Below, piece by piece: positions 1 through 7,997 of a DNA stretch of 64,000 nucleotides. The stretch lies in contig NZ_CP109199.1 in NCBI RefSeq assembly GCF_036250065.1, positions 8,216,329-8,280,328 on the forward strand. The letters run 5' to 3'. Below the pieces are notes generated by a model, which made no database searches, had not been told where the DNA came from, and saw only the letters and a list, made by a program, of their open reading frames with translations. The translations under genes and the position numbers were made by a program. The stretch is from Micromonospora sp. NBC_01699. Lineage in GTDB: Bacteria; Actinomycetota; Actinomycetes; Mycobacteriales; Micromonosporaceae. How positions within the stretch are numbered: the first letter of the stretch is position 1; every line of letters begins with the position of its first letter.

Positions 1-432
1 GAGCAGCGTCTCGCCCATGCCGAGCCGGGCCACCTGCACCAGGTTGGACCAGACCGTGCAGGCCACCTCGGGCAGGCCGGCGGCGTCGACCAGGTCGACC
101 GTTGCCGGCACCGGCAGCAGCTGACCGGCCGGCACCGCCACCCGCTGCGCGTAGCCGCCACCGGTGAGCAGGGCGCAGACCTCCTGGCCCACGCGCCACC
201 CGGTCACGTCGGGGGCGATCGCGCTGATCACCCCGGAGCATTCCAGCCCGGGGTACGGCGAAGCGCCCTTCGGCGGCGCGTAGTTGCCCTGCCGTTGCAG
301 TACGTCGGCGCGGTTGACGGCGGTCGCGCGTACGTCGATCAGCACCTCGCCCGAGCCCAGCTCGGGGTCGGGCACCTCGGCCCAGACCAGTGCCTCGGGT
401 CCGCCCGGCTCCGGAACAGTGATCGCCTTCAT
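1..432 (-). CDS. NAD(P)H:quinone oxidoreductase, N-terminal part
   Basis: Reading leftwards from the ATG at 432 gives 144 residues that run off the window edge. They begin MKAITVPEPGGPEALVW and contain NRADVLQRQGNY, PYPGLECSG and a GQEVCALLTGGGYAQ stretch, the GroES-like catalytic half of the zinc-independent quinone oxidoreductase (PIG3/QOR) branch of the MDR family. The family uses NADPH to reduce quinones or enals in the cytosol. The Rossmann half with the cofactor-binding glycine motif lies outside the window, so cofactor choice cannot be read. No zinc-site cysteine cluster is visible in the part present. Confidence 0.85.
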   Translation of the reverse strand, partial: MKAITVPEPGGPEALVWAEVPDPELGSGEVLIDVRATAVNRADVLQRQGNYAPPKGASPYPGLECSGVISAIAPDVTGWRVGQEVCALLTGGGYAQRVAVPAGQLLPVPATVDLVDAAGLPEVACTVWSNLVQVARLGMGETLL

Positions 433-601
433 GGGTCCAGTCTGGCGAAAGCTGCCGTCCTGTCCAGCCCTGTCCCGGTCCGGGGCCCGTTCGCCTTGAT
501 CGACCGCAGCGGATGCCGGTGGACCTTGGCATCCGGGAAGGTGTGGTTCATGGCAGACTAGGCGACGGCAGCGGACCGCCGGGTACGGCTTCCGGGGCCA
601 A

Positions 602-690
602 GGAGGGTTCGCCTAGTGGCCGATGGCGCTGGTCTTGAAAACCGGTAAGGGGAGCGATCTTCTTCGTGGGTTCGAATCCCACACCCTCCG
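602..690 (+). tRNA. tRNA-Ser(UGA)
   Basis: The acceptor arm GGAGGGT pairs with ACCCTCC at 683-689, followed by discriminator G690 and an encoded CCA at 691-693. The anticodon stem CTGGT/ACCGG encloses loop CTTGAAA, giving anticodon TGA at 636-638. A long variable arm and the T-loop GTTCGAATCC are present, as expected for a class II serine tRNA. Confidence 0.97.
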
Positions 691-726
691 CCAGCCTTCT
701 TCGCTCCCGCAGGGGTATTTAGCGGC

Positions 727-758
727 GAACGGCCCCTTGCGGTAACAAAGGGCCGTTC
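727..758 (+). terminator. Hairpin terminator after tRNA-Ser(UGA)
   Basis: GAACGGCCC (727-735) pairs perfectly with GGGCCGTTC (750-758) around a 14-nt loop, 34 nt past the tRNA CCA. There is no long T-tract, usual for high-GC actinobacterial terminators. Confidence 0.6.
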
Positions 759-915
759 TGTCCGAAGCGCAGCCATTCCCACCTGGCTCACATCCTCCTC
801 CTCAGGAACGATGGGTCGAGATGGCGGGAACGGGCCTCGATCGAACGCAAGTACAAATATGAGTATTAACCGACAAGGTTCGATCTCTTCGGAAGATCAC
901 TTGGTGCTGGCCTGT

Positions 916-1025
916 GGATACGGCTTCTCCGTATCCCTGAGTAATCCGCACAAGTAGATCAAGGTCCGAACGTGACCAGATTACTCCCGTAACGCACGTG
1001 AATGAGTCTCGTTGTCACGTTCGGA
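916..1025. promoter_or_regulatory. Structured leader with inverted repeats ahead of the 1131 gene
   Basis: The 733-1130 gap holds no gene. It has a perfect 8-bp hairpin, GGATACGG at 916-923 with CCGTATCC at 929-936, and a perfect 12-bp inverted repeat, TCCGAACGTGAC at 965-976 with GTCACGTTCGGA at 1014-1025, with arms 37 nt apart. Both lie upstream of the small membrane protein at 1131 and could be leader RNA structure or a binding site; no known family was recognised. Confidence 0.45.
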
Positions 1026-1130
1026 GATTCTCACCTCGGTTCGCGACGGCGGTAACCGGCGCGGACGGTCACGAGAGGAAGGGGCGTCTTCCCGAGTGCA
1101 ACACTTCCCACCAGCTAGCACGGAGGATCC

Positions 1131-1406
1131 GTGGCAAAGAACATCCGGGGTGGTCGCAATACACCCCGTGACGGCACAACGCACAGTCCCGCACCTCTGC
1201 TGTCCACACGTGACCTCGTCATTCTGGTGATCTCGTTGGTCGTTTCCGCGATGGCCGGTGCGGTCGCGGGTCTGACGACCACAGCCCAGGTTGGGTCGGC
1301 ATCGGGGAATGTGGACGATGTAGCGGTGGGAATCACCGCCGGGATTGTCGCTTTCGCGGTGACCGGACTGGTCATTGCAACAAGCCTGCACAAGTTGCTC
1401 CGGTAG
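1131..1406 (+). CDS. Small two-helix membrane protein
   Basis: A 91-residue protein starts at a GTG with GGAGG five bases upstream. A hydrophilic N-terminus of about 25 residues precedes two hydrophobic segments, about residues 28-50 (LVILVISLVVSAMAGAVAG) and 63-88 (VAVGITAGIVAFAVTGLVIA), ending in a short basic tail. It stands alone behind a structured leader (916-1025). I do not recognise a family; start context and hydrophobicity support a real gene, but its function is unknown. Confidence 0.7.
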   Translation: MAKNIRGGRNTPRDGTTHSPAPLLSTRDLVILVISLVVSAMAGAVAGLTTTAQVGSASGNVDDVAVGITAGIVAFAVTGLVIATSLHKLLR

Positions 1407-1495
1407 CCCCAGGCCCGTTGTGGGCGTGGGCATTTTCGCTCCCCTGAAATGGGGCGAGAGCGCTCACGCCCACACCGGAAACGCGTCCTTGGTCC

Positions 1496-1789
1496 TCACC
1501 GGTTGACCTGTCGGGAAAGCGCGGCCCGGTGCCAGGAGTCCGAGTGCTGGTCCTCGTAGCCGAACTCCAGCGCGTTCAGGCTGTTGTAGACCTGTAACGC
1601 CGACCCGTCGAACCGGCGCCCGACCAGCGCGGTCAGCCGTTCGCCGTGCCGCTCCACCAGGTCCTCGACGGTGTCCACCGGGTACGGCCGGTAGTCCCGA
1701 ATCCCCCACACCGCGCCGAGGCTACGCCAGCGTTCGGTGGCAGGTTGAGCGAGAAAATTCGGAGCGGCCCGCCGTTGGTGCTCTGGCAT
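1496..1789 (-). CDS. Small hypothetical protein, possibly a remnant
   Basis: A 97-residue reading frame starts at ATG 1789 and ends at 1496. The composition is soluble and protein-like, with stretches WGIRDYRPYPVDTVEDLVERHGERL and ALQVYNSLNALEFGYED, but there is no clear ribosome binding site and no recognised domain. It lies back to back with the 3'-truncated regulator-like gene at 1858 and next to an aldo/keto reductase fragment, so it may itself be a leftover. Confidence 0.4.
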   Translation of the reverse strand: MPEHQRRAAPNFLAQPATERWRSLGAVWGIRDYRPYPVDTVEDLVERHGERLTALVGRRFDGSALQVYNSLNALEFGYEDQHSDSWHRAALSRQVNR

Positions 1790-1857
1790 GGCGCGAACCG
1801 GACGACCGGCGGCCGGTTCGCTGGTTCCGGGCGCGGGGCACGCTACCGTGGCCAGCA

Positions 1858-2441
1858 TGGCGCCGAGAACGAGACCACGGGATGAGCGGTTCACGATGCC
1901 GCTTCTCACTGCCCACGCGGCGGGTGTGCACCTCGGTATCCCGGCGAGCACTATCAAGCAGTGGATCCGCTACGACGGTCCTGAACAACCGGCCATGCAC
2001 TCGGTGGCACCCGAAACCCCGCACGGACCACGGTTGCCCTTCATCGCCCTGGCCGAGGCCCAGATCCTGCGCGAGCTCCGCAACACCGGCCTTTCGATGG
2101 GGCAGATCCGAGCCGGAGTGGCACGCCTACGGAGCGACACGGGCGAGGAGTACGTCCTGGCCACGAACACCATCGCGAGCGACGGCGGGGAACTGCTGTA
2201 CAACGCGGCGACATCGGTCGCTCCCGAGTGGGTTCGTGCCCGCGACGGCCAGATGACGTTCCGACAGGTCGTAGAGGCTGCGACCTCGTGTGGTTCGCGC
2301 GCACCGACCACCACCGTCGCGACGGCCGGATGCCCGAACGCGAACTGGATCGCCGCCGCGAGCGGCGGCACCCCGTACCGGGTGCAGATCTCGCGTACGG
2401 CCAGGACGCGGTCGAGCAGGGCGTCGGGCACGTCGGCATAG
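1858..2441 (+). pseudogene. HTH/DUF433-like antitoxin-type protein, 3'-truncated
   Basis: From ATG 1858 (or ATG 1896) the frame encodes an N-terminal helix-turn-helix-like segment (LLTAHAAGVHLGIPASTIKQW), a connector LPFIALAEAQILRELRNTG and a C-terminal half containing GELLYNAATSVAPEW. This order resembles actinobacterial MerR-like/DUF433 proteins that act as antitoxins next to small toxins. Beyond about position 2275 the frame continues only as the antisense of an aldo/keto reductase, so the native C-terminus is lost; no toxin partner is present. The family assignment is by pattern and moderate. Confidence 0.5.
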
Positions 2442-2551
2442 CCGTACGCGGCACCGGTTCGGGGTTCGGCAAGCAGACCGGCCTGGAAGACTCCCGCCGC
2501 CATCACCGCCACCCCGCGCTCGACGCAGAGCGGCAACAGGTCGGCCAGCCC
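2273..2551 (-). pseudogene. Aldo/keto reductase C-terminal fragment
   Basis: About 90 residues on the minus strand (PLCVERGVAVMAAGVFQAGLL ... IQFAFGHPAVATVVVGAREP) match the last third of the D-threo-aldose/L-fucose dehydrogenase branch of the aldo/keto reductases, including the loop that closes over NADP. The catalytic Tyr, Lys and His half is absent. The fragment stops at the point where the opposite-strand 1858 gene is truncated, pointing to one deletion or inversion that broke both. Confidence 0.7.
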
Positions 2552-2558
2552 CGGAGCG

Positions 2559-2786
2559 CTAGCTGATCGCCCTGAGCGTCGGCGGGACCGGTGTGCCGAC
2601 CGGGTACTCCGGGTCGCGGCCGGCGCGTACCTCCTGCGCCCAACGTAGCTGCGCGCAGCCGTCCGGGGTGCAGCAGGCGCAGGTGCCGGGGGCGTAGGAG
2701 GTCCCCCGGTCCTGGTGCTGGGCGATGGTCATCGCCGCCGCCTCCCAGATCCCGGCGCGGGTCAGCGGTTCGTCGACGCGGCTCAC
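2559..2786 (-). CDS. Small cysteine-containing hypothetical protein
   Basis: 75 residues from a GTG at 2786 whose GTGA overlaps the stop of the gene upstream, so translation is probably coupled. The centre carries TCACCTPDGCAQLRW, a tight cluster of four cysteines that could bind metal, and the end is PEYPVGTPVPPTLRAIS. An internal ATG (MTIAQHQ) is an alternative start. No family was recognised. Confidence 0.5.
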   Translation of the reverse strand: MSRVDEPLTRAGIWEAAAMTIAQHQDRGTSYAPGTCACCTPDGCAQLRWAQEVRAGRDPEYPVGTPVPPTLRAIS

Positions 2787-2938
2787 GGAACGAGCACCTG
2801 ACCGGTCATGGCCACCACCTGGGCCTTTCGTTCGGGGTGCCGGCGCACGGCGGCGGCCGACTCGGAGTGACGGCAGGGGGCGGAGTCGGCCACCCGGACC
2901 TCGCGGTCGTCGGTGCCCGCCCGATCGGCGAGGTCCAT
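2783..2938 (-). CDS. Small hypothetical protein, upstream partner of the 2559 gene
   Basis: 51 residues from ATG 2938 (alternative GTG at 2944), starting MDLADRAGTDDREVRV and ending MTGQVLVP, with a single Cys in SAPCRHSES. Its stop overlaps the next gene's start by four bases, which argues for a real two-gene unit despite the short length. Nothing identifies the function. Confidence 0.45.
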   Translation of the reverse strand: MDLADRAGTDDREVRVADSAPCRHSESAAAVRRHPERKAQVVAMTGQVLVP

Positions 2939-3063
2939 GGTCACGACAGGGACAACGCACGCGTCCCTGGATGGTTGTGGCAGGACGGCCACCGTCCCAC
3001 TGGTACGGACAGCCCCGGGCACCAACCGGAACGGCTGGCACCCGGGGCCGGGGGGAGAGTGGG

Positions 3064-3915
3064 TCAGGCTGAGTAGCCCCGAGTAGCCATCCAGTTGGCC
3101 AGGTCGATGGTGGTCATCCAGTAGGAGCTGACCCCGTTGACGTACGCCGGGTCCGCGATCTGCACGGTCCGTCCGCTGTCGCGGTAGCCGACCACGGTGA
3201 GGTAGTGACCCCCGTCGTACGCGTGCCAGCCGCCGTCGACGTCGGTCGCCGAACCGACGATGTTCGCCACGACCGCGTACCCGCTGCTGACCGCGTGTAC
3301 GACGTCCGCCTGGAGCCGGTCCATCTGGGCCGGGGACGGGGTCCCGGGGATGAAGGTGCTCCGGTAGAAGTCGGTCTTGGCCAGGGCGTTCAGTCCTCGG
3401 GTGGTGTCGTCGGCGGAGTTGGTGCCGTTGAAAGTGGTGCCCAGGGCGGCGGCGACGTCGTCCTGGCTCGGCTGGCGGTCACGGGCGGTCAGGGCGATCC
3501 GGGCGGCCGCCGGGCCGCAGTACCAGCCGTTGATCTGCGCCTCGTAGTCGTAGTCGAGCACCTTCGACGCGGGCGGAGCCGCCTTCTTGACCGCCTTGAC
3601 CGGCGTCGCCGGGGCCTTGGTGGTGGCGGGCGGAGCCGACGAGGGCGCCGCCGGTGCCGGTGCCGCCGACGAGGCGCTCGGGGTCGGGACGACCGGGCTG
3701 GGCGTGATCAGGCTGGGCGCGACCTCGGCGCCGGCCTGGCCGCCCAGCCTCTCGGCGACCGCGACCGTCTCGGGGTTGGTCGGCGCGGCCGACCCGTTGT
3801 TCTGGGTGAGCATGATGCCGGTGGTGAGACCCACGGCGAGAACCGCGGCGGAGACGACGCTGGCCCGGTACGGGTTGGCGGTCACGACGCGTCGGAGTTG
3901 CTGACGATGCTTCAT
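3064..3915 (-). CDS. Secreted C39-like cysteine peptidase
   Basis: 283 residues. A basic start and hydrophobic segment (about residues 18-38, SVVSAAVLAVGLTTGIML) form a signal or anchor, followed by an Ala/Pro/Ser-rich linker (about 60-115) and a C-terminal peptidase_C39_2-type domain. The domain shows INGWYCGPAAA with the predicted nucleophile Cys, GGHYLTVVGYRD with the predicted His and QIADPAY with an Asp. It probably acts outside the cell or in the wall on peptide bonds. GGAGG lies upstream of the ATG, itself inside a potential switching hairpin (3926-3950), and a c-di-AMP riboswitch sits ~430 nt upstream. Confidence 0.85.
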   Translation of the reverse strand: MKHRQQLRRVVTANPYRASVVSAAVLAVGLTTGIMLTQNNGSAAPTNPETVAVAERLGGQAGAEVAPSLITPSPVVPTPSASSAAPAPAAPSSAPPATTKAPATPVKAVKKAAPPASKVLDYDYEAQINGWYCGPAAARIALTARDRQPSQDDVAAALGTTFNGTNSADDTTRGLNALAKTDFYRSTFIPGTPSPAQMDRLQADVVHAVSSGYAVVANIVGSATDVDGGWHAYDGGHYLTVVGYRDSGRTVQIADPAYVNGVSSYWMTTIDLANWMATRGYSA

Positions 3916-3925
3916 ATAAATCCTC

Positions 3926-3950
3926 CGCAGATGTGCCGATCTGCGATCGG
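3926..3950 (-). promoter_or_regulatory. Mutually exclusive hairpins at the C39 peptidase start
   Basis: Two perfect hairpins overlap just above the ribosome binding site: CGCAGAT pairing with ATCTGCG (3926-3932 with 3939-3945) and CCGATC with GATCGG (3936-3941 with 3945-3950). Only one can form at a time, and the first abuts the GGAGG. Confidence 0.4.
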
Positions 3951-4071
3951 GGGCACATGATTCGGGATGGCGTTCTTCTCTGCCGGGGCCGGTTCGCGTG
4001 ACGTCGTACGCGTTATCGGCGGGGCGGATTCACCGCCGGCCGTCGAGTCCGGATCGGGGCGTGCGGAACCG

Positions 4072-4088
4072 CCACCGCGAAGCGGTGG
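4072..4088. other. Strong stem-loop in the long C39 leader
   Basis: CCACCGC (4072-4078) and GCGGTGG (4082-4088) form a perfect 7-bp stem with a 3-nt loop, between the small leader frame and the peptidase. There is no T-tract on either side, so termination is uncertain. The rest of 3951-4214 shows nothing recognisable. Confidence 0.4.
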
Positions 4089-4214
4089 AATGCGTCACCG
4101 GATGAACGTCGCCGACGAAATTGCCGCCGAACGGTTCTGGATCACCCACCGGTCACGCGCGTCCTCGCGCCACCGACCGCGTACGCGCTCACGCGTCGTC
4201 GGTCGTCGGACGGC

Positions 4215-4328
4215 CTAGCGGGCTACCTTCGCGGGCTGCGCCGCTGTGCGGGCGAGCCGGGGCAGGTGGCGGAGCGGACCGGGGGGATCGAGGGATTGAC
4301 CACGGCAGGTACGGCGCTGCACGAGCAT
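4215..4328 (-). CDS. Possible 37-residue leader peptide downstream of the riboswitch
   Basis: ATG 4328 follows GGAGAA and lies 16 nt past the end of the c-di-AMP aptamer. The frame reads MLVQRRTCRGQSLDPPG and stops at TAG (4215-4217). It is basic and proline-rich with no membrane segment. It could be a short translated leader whose expression the riboswitch controls, or a chance frame in a long UTR. Confidence 0.35.
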   Translation of the reverse strand: MLVQRRTCRGQSLDPPGPLRHLPRLARTAAQPAKVAR

Positions 4329-4339
4329 GTTCTCCTTCC

Positions 4340-4480
4340 GATACCGCCTACCGGGTTAGCTGACGGATTCGGGCGGGAAGCTCGCCCTACCACGAACCAA
4401 CGGTTCGCGGATTCACCCCAGAACTACTGTGGGTCCCCGGCTCGTAACAGTTACGACTCAGCGGGCCTGTTCCGGTGTCA
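4340..4480 (-). promoter_or_regulatory. c-di-AMP riboswitch (ydaO/yuaA class)
   Basis: On the minus strand the segment carries the class hallmarks in order: GCTGAGTC, CCGGGGACCC, GGGGTGAATCC, a variable helix (GAACCGTTGGTTC) and the highly conserved tail CCGAATCCGTCAGCTAACC followed by CGGTAGGCGG. This aptamer senses c-di-AMP and in actinobacteria commonly precedes cell-wall hydrolase genes. The next substantial minus-strand gene is the C39 peptidase at 3915. The exact outer boundary is approximate. Confidence 0.9.
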
Positions 4481-5100
4481 CCCGCGGTGACTAAGGGCCG
4501 GACCAGACGGGCTGACGTTACTGGGCGGCTTCTGTTCCTGCCAACCCCCACTGGCCTGCTTAAACCGTGACCCACGCCGCTTCTTTCCGGTGTTTCGGGT
4601 CTATCCCCATGATCACGGAGAGTGGTTGTCGCCGGAGTGACCAGTTTGGCTGTGGCGGGCGTACCCGCTTGTGTTCCGCAGATAGAGGGTGTCGGATTTG
4701 CCGACCCGGTGACCCTTGCCGCCGGATGTCCGGTTCAGAGAATTGTCCGTTGGGCGGATTCGGGCCGGTCCCCTCGTCCCCGGTGCCCGGCCCGGCCGGC
4801 CCGGTGCACCGTCCGTCCCGCCGCCGACGCACGCCGGCGGACGAACGAAGCGGTCCGGGCGCGATCCGGTGGGCACGAAATGACGTTCATCATCGGATGG
4901 AAACGTCGACAGGTCGGCCGGGCGAGTGAATGGAACGGCTTCCCGAAAGCGAAGAATAAACGTCTGCGGGAATGGGCGTACAGCGACATTCGCGGCCGCG
5001 TACCCGGTCGTCATCCGTTGTTTCGCCCACCGGCGGCGGTAGGCCGGGTCAGACAGGGTACAAAGACACCGAGTCACCCGATCTCTGGAAGGACCTTTCG
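4481..5100. other. Intergenic region without recognised gene
   Basis: 620 bases between the divergent riboswitch and the PEBP gene. Several overlapping frames are open on both strands, but none has a recognisable domain or a good ribosome binding site. It must contain the promoter for the riboswitch transcript and that of the 5101 gene; neither could be placed securely. Confidence 0.4.
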
Positions 5101-5640
5101 ATGAACCTTGAGCGAGCGATCGCGCCGGACCCGTACGACCTGCTGCCGCCGGTGCCGGCGTTCACCCTGACCAGCGACGACGTACGCGACGGCGAGCAGT
5201 TGGACGACGAGTTCGTCCACTCCAGCCTGGGCGGTGGCGACCTGTCGCCGCAGCTCGCCTGGTCCGGGTTCCCGGACGCGACGCGCAGCTTCGTGATCAC
5301 CTGCTACGACCCGGACGCGCCCACCACCAGCGGTTTCTGGCACTGGGTGCTGGTCAACGTCCCGGTATCGGTCACCCAGTTGCCGCGCGGCGCGGGCAAG
5401 GCCGGGTCCGTCGAGGGCGGGGCGTTCGCCGTCCGCAACGACTACGGCACCCAGGAGTACGGCGGTGCGGCGCCGCCGGCCGGCGACCGGCCGCACCGGT
5501 ACCTCTTTGCCGTACACGCCCTCGATGTGGACAAGCTTGACCTCACGCCGGACAACAGCCCGGCGGTCGTCGGCTTCAACCTGACCTTCCACACCCTGGC
5601 ACGGGCGGTGATCCGGCCCACGTACCAGGTCAAGGGCTGA
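5101..5640 (+). CDS. YbhB/YbcL family PEBP-like protein
   Basis: 179 residues from ATG 5101, preceded by AAGGA. It has the bacterial phosphatidylethanolamine-binding-protein fold signatures: LSPQLAWSGFPDATRSFVITCYDPDAP, GFWHWVLVNVP and GDRPHRYLFAVHAL, with the DPDAP and GxxPHRY anion-pocket elements. The role of this family in actinobacteria is poorly defined (small-ligand or phosphate binding; Raf kinase inhibitor homology). There is no signal peptide, so it is cytoplasmic. The start at MNLERAI is the normal family N-terminus. Confidence 0.9.
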   Translation: MNLERAIAPDPYDLLPPVPAFTLTSDDVRDGEQLDDEFVHSSLGGGDLSPQLAWSGFPDATRSFVITCYDPDAPTTSGFWHWVLVNVPVSVTQLPRGAGKAGSVEGGAFAVRNDYGTQEYGGAAPPAGDRPHRYLFAVHALDVDKLDLTPDNSPAVVGFNLTFHTLARAVIRPTYQVKG

Positions 5641-5721
5641 GCTGACCGGAGTAAGTGGACGGCCGACACCGGGGACGGGTTGAACGGTGTCGGTCGTCGC
5701 TCTCCTGGTCGGTCGGGCCAA

Positions 5722-6441
5722 CTACGCGCCGGGCACCCGGGCGACGGCGAAGACCGACTGTCCGAACGGTGGCCGCACGATCTGCTCGGCCGCCTTGGTC
5801 ACCGGCAGCACCAGGCTGTCGTAGACCTTCACCATCGGGCCTTCCTTCGGCATCAGCCGGAACACGTTCGTCGCCATGTAGTAGCCGATGAGGCCCAGAG
5901 CGTTCGCGTAGTGCAGCCGCTCCACGGTCAGCCCCGCGCCGAGCAGTGCGGCCCGCATCGTCTTCTTGGTGTAGCGCCGTACGTGTCCGGTGGCGATGTC
6001 CGCCGGGCCCATGGCGAACTCGAACGCCGGCACGATCAGTACGATCGCACCGCCGGGACGGACCAGGTCCCGCATGCCGCGCAGCGCCCCGACGTGGTCC
6101 TCGATGTGTTCGAGCACGTTGTACGAGACCGCCGCGCTGTAGTCGCCCTGCTCCGGCTCGGGCTGCGGCAGCAGCATCTGCCGTACCTCGACGTTGGACT
6201 CGCCGGCGAGTCGCTCCTTCAGTGCCACCAGCCGGTCGGGGTCGGCCTCGGTGGCGGTGAACCTGGGGAAGTGCGGCGCCCACTCAAGCACGTAGTCACC
6301 GAGGCCGCTGCCGATCTCGATCGGGTTGTCCCCCAGGTACGGCAGCGCCAGCTCAACAAACCATCGGCGGTGGTTCACGGCGGTCGCGAGACCTTCGAGT
6401 ACCTCGGACTGAACTCGCTGATCCCCAGTGATTTCTGCCAT
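5722..6441 (-). CDS. Class I SAM-dependent methyltransferase
   Basis: 239 residues from ATG 6441, chosen because GAGGAA lies 8 bases upstream. Motif I is IEIGSGLGDYV, the motif II acidic residue is in TATEADPDRL, and the post-motifs are AAVSYNVLEHIEDHV and LVRPGGAIVLIVPAFE. The C-terminal part (YYMATNVFRL) is partly hydrophobic. The arrangement resembles enzymes methylating small molecules or sugar-lipid intermediates; the substrate is not evident. It stands alone on the minus strand. Confidence 0.88.
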   Translation of the reverse strand: MAEITGDQRVQSEVLEGLATAVNHRRWFVELALPYLGDNPIEIGSGLGDYVLEWAPHFPRFTATEADPDRLVALKERLAGESNVEVRQMLLPQPEPEQGDYSAAVSYNVLEHIEDHVGALRGMRDLVRPGGAIVLIVPAFEFAMGPADIATGHVRRYTKKTMRAALLGAGLTVERLHYANALGLIGYYMATNVFRLMPKEGPMVKVYDSLVLPVTKAAEQIVRPPFGQSVFAVARVPGA

Positions 6442-6753
6442 GCGTCGATTCCTCGCGATCTGAATCTCGACCTGCACCCTGGACCGACAGAGTGAACCAT
6501 CTACGACGACCGTAGGGAAATTGAGGCATCGGCGTGGCACGAACGGATTGTTCGGTTGATCCGTCCCGTCCGCCTTCCGGGCGTTCAGGCACAGAGCGCG
6601 CCGATGCCCGTGATCGCGCCCGACCCCCGCTCCGGCGCACGGTGGTGCTCGGGCGGGCCGCCGCAGTCCTGGCGGGGCGGGGTGGTCATCCTCGCTCCAC
6701 AGGGACGGGCTGACGCGTTACAGGACGGCCATGACGGCGCTGACCGGCGTCGC
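6442..6753. other. Intergenic region, nothing recognised
   Basis: 312 bases between two minus-strand genes. Frames cross it on both strands but none shows conserved motifs or start signals. It presumably holds the terminator of the FhuF-like gene and the promoter of the methyltransferase. Confidence 0.4.
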
Positions 6754-7551
6754 TCAGTTCGAGCGGATGCAGCAGCCCTTGCAGACGCGTGGCTGCGGCA
6801 GGGTGAAGGCCAGGCAGCAGGTCTTGCGCTGCACGGTCGGCTCGCCCGCCGGTCCGGGCACGAGGTCGACCAGGTCGTCGAGGTCGAGCGCGGAGAGCAG
6901 CGTCCCGACGTTGTCCGCCGCGGCGCCGGGCAGGCCGTCGGCGGCCCGCAGGACGCCGTACGCGACCCCGGAGGCGACCGAACCGAGCAGCGTACGGGCG
7001 CCGACCCGAACCTGAGTGTGGATCGCGTCGAGCAGCGGGGTCAGGTGCTCGTCGAGTAGCGATTCGCGCAGCGCGCGGAGCAGTTCGGTCTCGTCGGTGA
7101 GCACCCGCACCTCGGGCAGCCCACTGAGCGCCAGCGGGTCGGAGGGCAGCACCGCGACCGTTGTCGTACGCCGCAGCCCGAGGGTCAACGCGGCCCGGTC
7201 GGCGTCGATCTGTACCAGTATGTCCGATGCTCGGAGCAGTGGTACCCGGCGGGCGGAGGCCCAACCGACCACGGCGGGCAGCGCCAACCAGTAGGTGTAC
7301 GCCTTCCAGAACAGTGCGGCGGCGGCGTGCGGGGTCGACTGCCACGAGCGCTGCGCGGCGGCCAGCAGGTCGGGCAGGTGGTCCTCGCCGTTGATCAGCT
7401 CGGTGGCGGGCAGCCAGCCCCGCTCGTCGTCGACGAACAGTCCGGGTACCAGGCCGGGTAGGTCGTCGGTCCCGAACATCTGACGCAGCGTCGCGTTTAC
7501 CGGCGCCAACGGGGCGGTCGCGTACGCCCGACCGTCGATCAAGGCGGTCAC
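6754..7551 (-). CDS. FhuF-like ferric-siderophore reductase
   Basis: 265 residues. The C-terminus carries CC at 245-246, then C257, C260 and C261 (pattern CC-x10-C-x2-CC), the [2Fe-2S]-binding signature of FhuF-type ferric iron reductases. The upstream part is the usual alpha-helical IucA/IucC-related fold without other motifs. The protein should release iron from Fe(III)-siderophores in the cytoplasm. An IdeR/DmdR-type iron box lies upstream at 7718-7736, consistent with expression under iron limitation. No siderophore transporter is adjacent. Confidence 0.85.
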   Translation of the reverse strand: MTALIDGRAYATAPLAPVNATLRQMFGTDDLPGLVPGLFVDDERGWLPATELINGEDHLPDLLAAAQRSWQSTPHAAAALFWKAYTYWLALPAVVGWASARRVPLLRASDILVQIDADRAALTLGLRRTTTVAVLPSDPLALSGLPEVRVLTDETELLRALRESLLDEHLTPLLDAIHTQVRVGARTLLGSVASGVAYGVLRAADGLPGAAADNVGTLLSALDLDDLVDLVPGPAGEPTVQRKTCCLAFTLPQPRVCKGCCIRSN

Positions 7552-7717
7552 TGGGTGTCACCGGTCTGCTGCGCCGGTACGCCGTGCCGGTTGCCGGCCG
7601 GGACCTGCGGGATACGGGCGATGCCCAGGTCAGTGTGGCTGAGTGGCCGTGTTCGCCGTGGTGTCACCGCTGTCACCGCACCCGCCCTCCAGTCACCTGC
7701 CGACGCCACGTTAGCAC

Positions 7718-7736
7718 TAAGGGAAGCCTAACCACA
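7718..7736 (-). promoter_or_regulatory. Iron box (IdeR/DmdR1-type)
   Basis: Read on the minus strand, TGTGGTTAGGCTTCCCTTA matches the actinobacterial iron-regulator consensus TTAGGTTAGGCTAACCTAA at about 14 of 19 positions, with the core GGTTAGGCT intact. It lies about 170 nt upstream of the FhuF-like gene. In the surrounding 7552-7997 gap the only other item seen is a possible minus-strand TTGACA near 7908-7913. Confidence 0.6.
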
Positions 7737-7997
7737 TCTTGCGGGGTGCCGGAGGCTTTCGTCACCATCGGCTACTGAAATCCACCGGTACGTCCGGCGG
7801 GCGGGTACCCGAACGGGTGACAGGTAACCGGCAGTGATCGAGTGGCGGGCTCGGAAAGGGCCCTGAGCAGGGCGGCGAGCCGCGATAGGATCGATGATGA
7901 TGAAAGAATTGTCAAGCCAAATGTCGTTAACGCGGCAGTTCTGCCCCGTTGGGTGAGTCGGCCAGCAAACTGGGATACCCGGCCCCTTAGGAACCAG

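Noticed and set aside
3951..4070. Second GGTGAATCC element as another c-di-AMP aptamer
   Set aside because: The conserved CCGTCAGCTAACC tail and other aptamer parts are missing.
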